Shown here: positions 1-12,100 of the stretch, one piece after another | Layout: every line of letters begins with the position of its first letter | Position numbering within the stretch: position 1 is the stretch's first letter | NCBI RefSeq assembly: GCF_963678635.1 | Contig: NC_087062.1 | Coordinates: 83,662,012-83,726,011, forward strand | DNA length: 64,000 nucleotides | Source: Symsagittifera roscoffensis | Taxonomy: Eukaryota > Xenacoelomorpha > Acoela > Convolutidae | Reading direction: 5' to 3' | Position numbers and translations under genes: made by a program | Notes under the pieces: generated by a model | The model's input: only the letters and a program-made list of their open reading frames with translations | What the model was told of the DNA's origin: nothing | Database searches by the model: none

Positions 1-66
1 GCTGTGTTGTTGACTTCGCACTTCTCATATTCTTAAATTTTTCGAGTTCCAAATGAATGGTTTTAG

Positions 67-163
67 AATTTGGTGCCCAAGAATGTCACAGGAGTTTGCC
101 GCCCTAGATGCTTCTCAGTGTCAACAAAAGCCGAGGAGCTTGCAGTCGGAGGGCTCAATTTTG
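67..163 (+). CDS. ACADM: ACADM visible exon 1 (end of targeting peptide, start of N-terminal domain)
   Basis: Reads ...[21 protein letters not shown] and ends in phase 1 at TTTTG|GTTTGT. An in-frame TAG lies just before it, and TTTTAG at 61-66 gives a good 3' splice site, so the start codon is in an exon left of the window. The Arg/Ser/Cys-rich beginning fits a mitochondrial presequence. An alternative acceptor CACAG at 87-91 cannot be excluded. Confidence 0.8.
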
Positions 164-3100
164 GTTTGTTTCTTTAACTTATGTTGAATCTGAAAGTGAA
201 ATTAACAATGCATTTTATTGGTGAAATGGGACATGACCAAGTTTTTCTTTTCATTGCTATTGCCGGCTTTTCTTTGCGATTGCCGGCTTAAAGTTTTTAT
301 TTCTAGAAAAAGAACAATGTGATTTATCACAGCGACAGATATGGCTATCTAGAGCTTTTATAATACACTTGTGAGCTAAAAGCTCTCTATACTATGGTAG
401 CAGAAATATGACTTAGGAAGAAAAGTGAAACCATTTACGATTGTTACGGCTGTGACATTTTTGGATGTCATTAGATATGATTTCAATTATTTCCAGCCAA
501 TTAAAGTTTATTCTTTTATACTGGTTTTCAATTAGGTTAATTTCATTAAGTTTCAATGAACTATTAGAAGCCTCTTATTTAAGTCGTGTACGTTTTGTCC
601 TCGCGATCTTTTAAAAGTTTTCTAATGTTAATTCAGTTGCTAAGTGTTGGGCTAAATACGCTCTCCAGTGGCAAACGAGGAAAAAGTTGCCAATGAAGTT
701 TACTTTCAAAAGTGAATTTCGATTATCAGATTTCTCAGCAGGATAAATTAAATTACCCATGGAGCAGTTTTTTTTCCAAATATGCTAGTTTTGTCACAAG
801 TGTCACTCATAAAAGATTCCTGAAATTGAAAGAATTGATATATTTTGTCTTAGAACTTAAATAAGTTGAAAATTCTTCAGGGAAAAGTCAATCATTTTTT
901 TGTTCCCTTGAGTTCATACCTCTTCAATGGTCTGTTGGCAATATTTTCCCTTGTTGTAGCTTCGAAGTTTTTTATTGATCTATTGTTTAAATGAAACTCT
1001 AATCCAGTATTGTCGTTTTAGTTAACGCAAAACACTAGCCAGTTATAAACCGAGGAACACGTGCTATCAGACTGCTAATAATGTGCAGCAAAAGTGCAAC
1101 CTAAAGAAAAAGTGTTTTTTTTTCGTTGGATAATTTTTAGTTAGTCGAAAAACATTGTTGGTTCAACGAACGGCAGCCAAGTTTTGTCGGCTTATTTTAC
1201 GCTACGTAATTTTTAATGCTTATTCTATGGCAACAACGCTGCCTCTTTTCTCCAAAAAACTCAGTATTTTAAGACTGCTGGCAACTATGACAATCTGGCG
1301 GCTTAAATTGAATTTACTTAAGAAATTTAACCTCAGAAGTTTTTAAGAGTAATGATTGTAGTGACTCTTAAGAGGTCTAGGTGATTTTTTAGCTTAACCG
1401 GTCTGTCTACCTACTACACCTTCTAAATTGTTAGTTCTGGCAGTTGACTCAGAATTTTTAATGAAGTTTTGTTACGATAATACTTAGCAAGGTGTTCCGA
1501 CTTTTTCACAAGACGATCTTCACAAGTTTCATTGAGCGAAGTGAAGACACTTATATAGGCCATTGATTTGTATAAAAATTTTGCGATTTTTTCAAATTCA
1601 TTTGCTATATAACGCTCCTAAATGACGGATTATTAAGAGTAATGAACGTAGTGAAGACTCTTATATAAGTCTTGCTGATTTTTTTTTATCAGGAAAAAGT
1701 TTTAAATTATTGACGCACTTAGGTATAATGCACTTTTTGTGTTCAATTAAAATTCATCTGCTGAAAGTGACTTAAATGGCACTCTCCAAATACGAACGTG
1801 GAAATGGCGTAAAAAAACGTGAACGATTAGTTTTGAAAATGGAATATAAATTTTAAGATTTCCAGCGGAATAAAAATTTTACCCGATGATCGAGTTTTCT
1901 CTAGTTTAGTTAATGTTAACAAAAAAGTGCCAATCATAAATTGTTCTAGAAATTCAAAAAGCTTAAAGGGCATCCATTTTTTTCTTTGAAATTCGAAAGT
2001 TGAGATTTTGAGATTTTTTCAACGAATTCAGTGTGTTTTTTATGTTAACTTGCGTTCATTGCTCTTTTCCAATCTTCGATTGGCTATGTTCAAAAGCCTA
2101 AAGTTGCTAATAGCGATGAAAAAACATATTACGTTTAGTTTCGAATGTGGATTTAATTTTTTGGTTTGAGTTGAACAAAGAAAGCTACATATTGATCCAT
2201 TTTTCTCAAATTGGATTTTCTTCAAAAATTACCAAGGCATAAAAGAGTCTTGAACAATCAATGAGCCTCAGGGATATATATGGGTTTTTGAAAATGCCAA
2301 GAAAAATCAGTCGTCTTTTGTCGGTTTGCCGAGTTCATTGATACTTTTCCTATAGTCTGTTGGCTATGTTTTTGACTTGTAGATTTCTTTTTTGCTTTTT
2401 TAAATAATAATCAGCACCTTTTTTTAAATATGAACACGTGAAATGGATTGGCCTGTGATCATGCTCGATGTTTTTTTGTCCTTTCATATAAAGGATTTTT
2501 TAAACATCAAGCCAAAAGTTATGAATATTAGTCTTAATTTTTTTTCATCAAAGCTAAATACGATATTTGTAAACACTTTTCCAGTCGTTTTTTGATTGTT
2601 TTTTCAGTTGTTCATATTTTTAGTTTGCTTTTCTTCAGGAAAAGTCTTAGAATTTGTCCCGACTTAAATTTAATTTTTCGCGGTTTGACCTTTAATTTCT
2701 TAAAGTTCATTTCTTTTCCATAGTTAAAACGAAGGTAAACTCAAGTATCGAACAGCATACCTTTTGATTCACTTCTATAAAATTGGGAAATTTAATCAAT
2801 TAACTGTCAATCATAAATTGTTGACATTGAAAGAGCTTTTAAGGCCAAGTTTTATAGTTAGAATATCGAAAGTTCGATGTTTTTCCAGAAAAATTTAATG
2901 ACTTTTTTTGGTTTCCTTGCGCTCATTGGCTGTTTTTCAACTGTCTGCTAGCTATGTGTTTTTAAGGGTAATGAACGTAGTGAAGACATTTATGTAGGTC
3001 TTGGTAATGTTTGTTTATTTTTTTTCCAGTAAAATGCTCTAATAACTACCAATGTGCAGATTAATGCATTTATGAACGCACTTAGGAATATATGCACTTT

Positions 3101-6100
3101 TTGAGTTCAATTGAAATTCATCTGCTGAAAGTTACGTAAAAAGTTTTCTTGAAACACGAACTTGCAATTGGCGCGAATTTCTAGTTTCGATAGTGGAGTT
3201 TAATTTTTAGGTTTCTAGCGGAATGAAAACTTTACCTATTGATCCAATTTTCTCAATAGTTTTTTTTCTGTTTACTTGCGTTCATTACTCTTTTCTAACT
3301 GTCAATTGGATATGTTTAGTTAAGTTCTAGTTTAAAAAATGTCGACTTGTTCGTAATAAAATTGTGGAAATCTTTGTGATGATAATAAAGTTTTGAACGA
3401 ATAAAGGTTAAGAGTCTTTGAGACGAGGCGGCGTGGCCGGATTGCTTTTAAGAGATACTAAAATGGCGTTTGCGGTTTGCTAATTCATATTATTGGAAAT
3501 TATGTAACTTTGTGTTCAGCTTTGCGAGTCAAGTCCAAATGTTTGTTCAGATTTGTCGGATCAACAAATGGCAATGAAGGAAGTGGCGGCAAAGTTTGCG
3601 CGGGAACAGGTTGCCCCAAAAGCAGCATATCACGACCAGACAATGGAGGTAACAAATTTAGCAAGCATCAGCTGCTGAACTTAACTAATTGAATTAACTA
3701 TGATTGTTTTTTTTTTCACGCCTTCATCACACGTCTGATTTTCATGTCTAAAATAAATTCTGCCTATAAGAATACAATGAAAATGGTTTCTTAGAAGAAT
3801 TTATCTAGTGGAATCAAGTTTTCTGATCAAAACAAAATTGACGATGTATGAAACGTTGCCGTGAAATAAAATTGTGGACGCGTATGGTGGGAAAGCTTTT
3901 GGTACGAATGTGGGAAATTGTTTCACTAATAGTCTCAATATTTCAGTATCCAATGGAAATATTCAAAGAAGCGTGGCGCCTGGGACTAGTCAACATGCAC
4001 GTGCCTGAAGCATACGGTAATTGTAGTTCATGTCTTTCTTGGCTAAGTTTGTATCTCGATTTATGGCTCAGATAGCAGAATTATATCTTATAAATAGATA
4101 CCTTTAGATATTAGATTAACTTTGGTGCAATAAACTTAAAATATCCTTTGGGTTATATTTTACTGTGGATCACAGCCCATATGGTTTATTTTTCTGATTA
4201 TCTTTTGGTACTGCCGCTTTTTTTCGGACTTCATTTCCTCCATTTCTTGCATGACTTAAGTTTATCGCAGACAAAAACATGTTCTCTTTAGCTTACATGT
4301 GTTTATGGTGGTAGTATATGAAGCAGCAAAATTATGAACCAGCTGAAAATATTAGGTAGTTACATGCAGGGGCGGATCTAGCATTTTCTCGAGGGGGGGG
4401 GGGGGGGCGAATTTTCGAAAATTTTGACGACCTTTTTTTTTAGGTCGACCAAAGCACGGTTTTGTCCCTATTTTGGCCAAATTTTTTTGCGCCGCAGGCA
4501 AAAGTTTGAAAAAACAGGCCAAAAAGGCGTTTTTAGGCACTTTTTGGAAAATTTTGACCGAAAAATTGCGTTTTTTCGGCGCGCGCTCCACCCTCAAAAT
4601 TAGTATATATTGGCGCCGAAGGCGCCTTTAGAACAATTTTAGGGTCGGTCGGCCAAAAATGGATTTCTTAAAAAGTATCAAAGGGGGGACCCTTTGGGTC
4701 GGCAGGGGGTCGAATCCCTGAGGAAGGGGCGTCCGCCCCGCCCCCTAAATCCGCCCCTGGTTACATGGTAATTACATAAAATATATTTAACAGTTATGAA
4801 AATCATGCTAGTTTCAACATATGGTGTGAATTTTGACTATTTATATACTCTGCTAATTTATACTTCGGCTATTTCATTCTCAATTGGTGTGGTATGTTCA
4901 GGTGGCGTCGAAATGGGCGTGCTGGACGAGTGCATAGTGGCCGAGGAGATCGCATTCGGCTGTTCTGGAGTGGGAACTGCGCTGTTAGCAAACTCACTCG
5001 CTGTAAGTTGTAACGATTCATTGGTGATAAGATTTTGACAGTCAATGAAAGTAGCGAAGACTCTTAAATAGATCGTGATAATTTATTAGTTGTTTTTTTT
5101 TCTTCAAAATAAAGTCTGGAAATTTGTTTACGCTCAAATTCGATTTTTCATTGTGAGGTCTGTTTAGTCGCTCGCACGTTCTTCAAGTGTATTTTGTGTT
5201 ACAGTCGATGCCTCTTCTGGTTGCTGGAAGTGATGAATTGAAGAAGAAGTATTTGAGCAGACTAGTTGAGGCGCCATTGCAAGCAGCCTATTGTGTGACG
5301 GAGCCAGGAGCAGGATCAGACGTGTCTGGAATCAAAACGCGCAGTGAGAAAAGAGGTTTGTAATGTATACTTTTGAGGCGATTCAGCTTCGTAAAACTTT
5401 CAAAATAGTTTGATCTGAAAATAGCTCCAACTCAGTTTTGCCTCAAATTAATAACTTCACAAAGAAAGAGTAAAGTTTAACATGGATTTCTTTCGTTTCT
5501 TAGTAGAAGTTAAGAAGTAAAATAAAATTGGAACTTTATTCTGATCAAACTAATTTTGAAATTTTTCGGTGCTGATTTGAGTTAATTGAACTGTTAAAGT
5601 TCTTTTCTATCAATATAAACTGAAGCGAAAAAAATGAAAGAGTTGATGTGTTATCTTTTGTTCCTCGATCTTGATTTTTTGGGGGAGGGGCTCGATTTTT
5701 ATTGTGGCAATTCCTGAACTATTTTGCGAATGCGGCCTGAAAGTTTTTTGTCATTCTGTGATCCAGTTGCTGAGTTTTCTTTCATATACTCTACTGTATC
5801 TAATGAAATGATTTTTAAAACCAAAACAAAACTGCTGGTATCAGGAGGAAGCCCTGAATGTTCCGACTGCCTTTTGAGGTCTATGGAGCAGCAATAACAC
5901 GAAAAATTTAAATGTAATAAAATGAAATTAAAAATCCCCGCACACGCCATATTAAGTACTCGATGATTCTGACATCAAATAGTAGAAAAATTTATATCCA
6001 TTTGTTTTCATCGAGTATCTATCGTAAAATGGAGAGGAACTTTGTATTCGGATGTGTTTTAGTTTTTTTTTCCACCCAAAATGAAGTACCATAAATAATC

Positions 6101-9100
6101 ATCGGACTGGGTTGAGTGTTATATCATTTTAAAGCCTTTTAAGTCGTGATTCAAACGACATTAAGAAATTTCGAATTTCGAAAAATTTTCACAGTGTCGA
6201 GAAAAACCGGTTTGAAATTTTTGGTCTAATTTCGAGCTAATAAGGTGACCGTGTAGCATATTTAAGCTTAATTTAGGTCGTGAAAAATTTAATTTTACTC
6301 AAGTAGAGGTAGTTTTTGGAGTTTGTTAGCGCAAGTACTCGATGATTCTGACATCAAATAGTAGAAAAATTTATATCCATTTGTTTTCATCGAGTATCTA
6401 TCGTAAAATGGAGAGGAACTTTGTATTCGAATGTGTTTTAGTTTTTTTTTCCACCCAAAATGAAGTAACATAAATAATCATCGGACTGGGTTGAGTGTTA
6501 TATCATTTTAAAGCCTTTTAAGTCGTGATTCAAACGACATTAAGAAATTTCGAATTTCGAAAAAATTTTCACAATGTCGAGAAAAACCGGTTTGAAATTT
6601 TTGGTCTAATTTCGAGCTAATAAGGTGACCGTGTAGCATATTTAAGCTTAATTTAGGTCGTGAAAAATTTAATTTTACTCAAGTAGAGGTAGTTTTTGGA
6701 GTTTGTTAGCGCAAGTACTCGATGATTCTGACATCAAATAGTAGAAAAATTTATATCCATTTGTTTTCATCGAGTATCTATCGTAAAATGGAGAGGAACT
6801 TTGTATTCGGATGTGTTTTAGTTTTTTTTCCACCCAAAATGAAGTACCATAAATAATCATCGGACTGGGTTGAGTGTTATATCATTTTAAAGCCTTTTAA
6901 GTCGTGATTCAAACGACATTAAGAAATTTCGAATTTCGAAAAATTTTCACAGTGTCGAGAAAAACCGGTTTGAAATTTTTGGTCTAATTTCGAGCTAATA
7001 AGGTGACCGTGTAGCATATTTAAGCTTAATTTAGGTCGTGAAAAATTTAATTTTACTCAAGTAGAGGTAGTTTTTGGAGTTTGTTAGCGCAAGTACTCGA
7101 TGATTCTGACATCAAATAGTAGAAAAATTTATATCCATTTGTTTTCATCGAGTATCTATCGTAAAATGGAGAGGAACTTTGTATTCGAATGTGTTTTAGT
7201 TTTTTTTTCCACCCAAAATGAAGTAACATAAATAATCATCGGACTGGGTTGAGTGTTATATCATTTTAAAGCCTTTTAAGTCGTGATTCAAACGACATTA
7301 AGAAATTTCGAATTTCGAAAAAATTTTCACAATGTCGAGAAAAACCGGTTTGAAATTTTTGGTCTAATTTCGAGCTAATAAGGTGACCGTGTAGCATATT
7401 TAAGCTTAATTTAGGTCGTGAAAAATTTAATTTTACTCAAGTAGAGGTAGTTTTTGGAGTTTGTTAGCGCAAGTACTCGATGATTCTGACATCAAATAGT
7501 AGAAAAATTTATATCCATTTGTTTTCATCGAGTATCTATCGTAAAATGGAGAGGAACTTTGTATTCGGATGTGTTTTAGTTTTTTTTCCACCCAAAATGA
7601 AGTACCATAAATAATCATCGGACTGGGTTGAGTGTTATATCATTTTAAAGCCTTTTAAGTCGTGATTCAAACGACATTAAGAAATTTCGAATTTCGAAAA
7701 AAATTTTCACAGTGTCGAGAAAAACCGGTTTGAAATTTTTGGTCTAATTTCGAGCTAATAAGGTGACCGTGTAGCATATTTAAGCTTAATTTAGGTCGTG
7801 AAAAATTTAATTTTACTCAAGTAGAGGTAGTTTTTGGAGTTTGTTAGCGCAAGTACTCGATGATTCTGACATCAAATAGTAGAAAAATTTATATCCATTT
7901 GTTTTCATCGAGTATCTATCGTAAAATGGAGAGGAACTTTGTATTCGGATGTGTTTTAGTTTTTTTTTCCACCCAAAATGAAGTACCATAAATAATCATC
8001 GGACTGGGTTGAGTGTTATATCATTTTAAAGCCTTTTAAGTCGTGATTCAAACGACATTAAGAAATTTCAGAATTTCGAAAAATTTTCACAGTGTCGAGA
8101 AAAACCGGTTTGAAATTTTTGGTCTAATTTCGAGCTAATAAGGTGACCGTGTAGCATATTTAAGCTTAATTTAGGTCGTGAAAAATTTAATTTTACTCAA
8201 GTAGAGGTAGTTTTTGGAGTTTGTTAGCGCAAGTACTCGATGATTCTGACATCAAATAGTAGAAAAATTTATATCCATTTGTTTTCATCGAGTATCTATC
8301 GTAAAATGGAGAGGAACTTTGTATTCGGATGTGTTTTGGTTTTTTTCCACCCAAAATGAAGTACCATAAATAATCATCGGACTGGGTTGAGTGTTATATC
8401 ATTTTAAAGCCTTTTAAGTCGTGATTCAAACGACATTAAGAAATTTCGAATTTCGAAAAAATTTTCACAGTGTCGAGAAATACCGGTTTGAAATTTTTGG
8501 TCTAATTTCGAGCTAATAAGGTGACCGTGTAGCATATTTAAGCTTAATTTAGGTCGTGAAAAATTTAATTTTACTCAAGTAGAGGTAGTTTTTGGAGTTT
8601 GTTAGCGCAAGTACTCGATGATTCTGACATCAAATAGTAGAAAAATTTATATCCATTTGTTTTCATCGAGTATCTATCGTAAAATGGAGAGGTACTTTGT
8701 ATTCGGATGTGTTTTAGTTTTTTTTTCCACCCAAAATGAAGTACCATAAATAATCATCGGACTGGGTTGAGTGTTATATCATTTTAAAGCCTTTTAAGTC
8801 GTGATTCAAACGACATTAAGAAATTTCGAATTTCGAAAAAATTTTCACAGTGTTGAGAAAAACCGGTTTGAAATTTTTGGTCTAATTTCGAGCTAATAAG
8901 GTGACCGTGTAGCATATTTAAGCTTAATTTAGGTCGTGAAAAATCGAATTTTACTCAAGTAGAGGTAGTTTTTGGAGTTTGTTAGCGCAAGTACTCGATG
9001 ATTCTGACATCAAATAGTAGAAAAATTTATATCCAATTGTTTTCATCGAGTATCTATCGTAAAATGGAGAGGAACTTTGTATTCGGATGTGTTTTAGTTT

Positions 9101-12100
9101 TTTTTTCCACCCAAAATGAAGTACCATAAATAATCATCGGACTGGGTTGAGTGTTATATCATTTTAAAGCCTTTTAAGTCGTGATTCAAACGACATTAAG
9201 AAATTTCGAATTTCGAAAAAAATTTCAGTGTCGAGAAAAACCGGTTTGAAATTTTTGGTCTAATTTCGAGCTAATAAGGTGACCGTGTAGCATATTTAAG
9301 CTTAATTTAGGTCGTGAAAAATTTAATTTTACTCAAGTAGAGGTAGTTTTTGGAGTTTGTTAGCGCAAGTACTCGATGATTCTGACACCAAATAGTAGAA
9401 AAATTTATATCCATTTGTTTTCATCGAGTATCTATCGTAAAATGGAGAGGAACTTTGTATTCGGATTTGTTTTAGTTTTTTTTTCCACCCAAAATGAAGT
9501 ACCATAAATAATCATCGGACTGGATTGAGTGTTATATCATTTTAAAGCCTTTTAAGTCGTGATTCAAACGACATTAAGAAATTTCGAATTTCGAAAAAAT
9601 TTTCACAGTGTCGAGAAAAACCGGTTTGAAATTTTTGGTCTAATTTCGAGCTAATAAGGTGACCGTGTAGCATATTTAAGCTTAATTTAGGTCGTGAAAA
9701 ATTTAATTTTACTCAAGTAGAGGTAGTTTTTGGAGTTTGTTAGCGCAAGTACTCGATGATTCTGACATCAAATAGTAGAAAAATTTATATCCATTTGTTT
9801 TCATCGAGTATCTATCGTAAAATGGAGAGGAACTTTGTATTCGGATTTGTTTTAGTTTTTTTTTCCACCCAAAATGAAGTACCATAAATAATCATCGGAC
9901 TGGGTTGAGTGTTATATCATTTTAAAGCCTTTTAAGTCGTGATTCAAACGACATTAAGAAATTTCGAAAAAATTTTCACAGTGTCGAGAAAAACCGGTTT
10001 GAAATTTTTGGTCTAATTTCGAGCGAATAAGGTGACCGTGTAGCATATTTAAGCTTAATTTAGGTCGTGAAAAATTTAATTTTACTCAAGTAGAGGTAGT
10101 TTTTGGAGTTTGTTAGCGCAATTTTGGGAATCATAAACTTGAAAATTCAAAACGTTTCTGCAAAAAATAACTTTTTTTTTCCAGTCATTTTTCTTCAAAA
10201 ACTGTTTTACAATTGACCTATTTTACTATGAATCCGAGATATGCCTAAGTTCTTTTTTTTCTTTCATATCTTTTTATCACAACATGCAGAAAAAACGACA
10301 CCAATTTGACAAAAAAAAACTTTTTTGTATTTTTTAAGACAGTAACCGGCTATCCTTGATTTAAATGTATTCTGTAATTACAGATCAACTTCTGTTTTAT
10401 TTCCACAATGAAACGGGGGTGGGGGCTCTGTTTTGGGGAGGGGTTTCGAATTGGGAAATGGAGGTTGTTTGTTTATCTTGGCCTACATGTCTTCGTATAC
10501 AGGAAAAGAGTATGTGGTGAATGGGTCCAAGATGTGGATTACGAATGGGGGCGTGGCCAACTGGTACTTTGTGCTGACCAGGTCCAACCCAGACCCCAAG
10601 TGTCCTGCCAGCAAGGCCTTCACCGCCTTCGTCATCGACAGGGACACGCCAGGAGTCAGTGTTGGAAAGAAGGTCAGCTTCTTACTGGAAAAAAGCTCCA
10701 AAATGATTAAATATATAGCTCAAAAATATAATATATGGTTCAAAAATAAATATGCTATTTCAAGTGGTAATACTTCAATTGTTTTTTTTTGGTTATTAAA
10801 TTTACTTGTGAAGAAAATTGGAACATTCGAAAAGCTAAAGACACCTTGTTTTATTTGCGTTTATCTGGGTAAAAATTCAAGTTAATCTCATCTCATCTAT
10901 TTATCTAAGGTTTAATCGAAATAGAGAATTAGTGTCGTGTAATTTCGTTCTAAAATTTTATTCTAGAGGCAGATAACGATTTGGGCAGTATCAGATTTAG
11001 TGGGAGAGGTCTTTGGTCAAAAATGTATTTTTGTCGAAAACCTTCCAAAAACGGCGGAGCAGAAAATTTGCTCAAAATACGGTCTTGATGGTGGTTTGAG
11101 AGACAATTTTTTGATCGACCTAAAAAGAGGTCCACAAAACTTTTTCGAAAAACCCCCTCGAGAAAATCCGCCCGTATTTGTTTGTGGTTTTCCCGTTAAA
11201 ACTTCTTCTTTCTGACTGAAAAATTTAATTATGCTTTAAACGTGTCTCTCTAATTTTATTTGTTGCCTGACAGGAGATCAACATGGGCCAGAAGTGTTCA
11301 GATACAAGGGCAGTGTCATTTGAGGACGTTGTAGTGCCTGAGAGTCAAGTGATCGGAGAGGAGGGCAAGGGGTTCCTGCTTGCGATGGGTGCCTTCGACA
11401 GAACTAGACCTGCAGTAGGAGCAGGAGCAGTCGGGCTAGCACAGAGAGCACTCGAGGAGTCTATCAAGTGAGTGGCGTAATCATTTAGACCGATAGAATT
11501 TTTTGGTTATTGGTGTTGTTTTTAAGAGTAATGAACGTAGTGAGTACTCTTATATAGGTCTTGCTGATTTTTTGTTTTTTTTTCATGCTCAATTTTGATT
11601 TTTAGCGGTTTGACTTGTGATTTCTTCTTGAAGTTCAGTGCGTTTCTATTGTTAAAAGGCAGGCAAACTCCACTATCGAGCAGCAAAATTGTAAAGGTCA
11701 TGAAAAACGTGATCGACTTGTAATTTCGAAAATGGAAATTAAATATCAGATTTCCCAACTAAAAAGTTATACCGATTGATTCAGTTTTCTCAAATTGGGT
11801 TGATTTTAATCTAAAATTGTCTATCATAAATTGTTTTACAATATCAAAGAGCTTTAAGGTCATCTAACTTTTTCTTCGAAAATCTAAAGTTGAAGGCTCA
11901 TGAAAAAACATGTCTGTTTTTTTTCCAGTTACCTTGCGTTCATTACTCTTTTCCAACTTTCAGTTGGCTATGTTCACGTAATGTCATTTGAGGTTGTTTT
12001 TTTTTCGGTAAAATCTAGACATCTGTGCTAAATTGAAAATATTGCACCAGAGAGGAAAGCTAATAATTCCATTGGGTGCGCATCCTTTGCTGCTCTAGTC

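Larger units (their letters stand above)
164..3550 (+). other. ACADM intron 1, filled with diverged repeats
   Basis: 3.4 kb with no credible coding sequence. From about 840 onward it is a run of diverged copies of one dispersed repeat, recognised by GAACGTAGTGAAGACTCTTATA near the start and CGTTCATTACTCTTTTCCAA near the end. The clearest copies are listed separately. The short open frames here are chance. Confidence 0.8.

Noticed and set aside
4352-4597. 81-aa minus-strand frame in the hAT MITE, and similar frames at 34734-34955, 39227-39481 and 60815-61162
   Set aside because: All lie inside copies of the same non-autonomous MITE, differ in frame and length between copies, and match no transposase.
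5955-10119. CRISPR-like array
   Set aside because: Direct 379-bp units without spacers, in eukaryotic intron DNA.
10408-10885. 100- and 150-aa frames around an ACADM exon
   Set aside because: Only 10503-10672 is coding; the extensions run into intron, and the second frame is a shadow of the exon.
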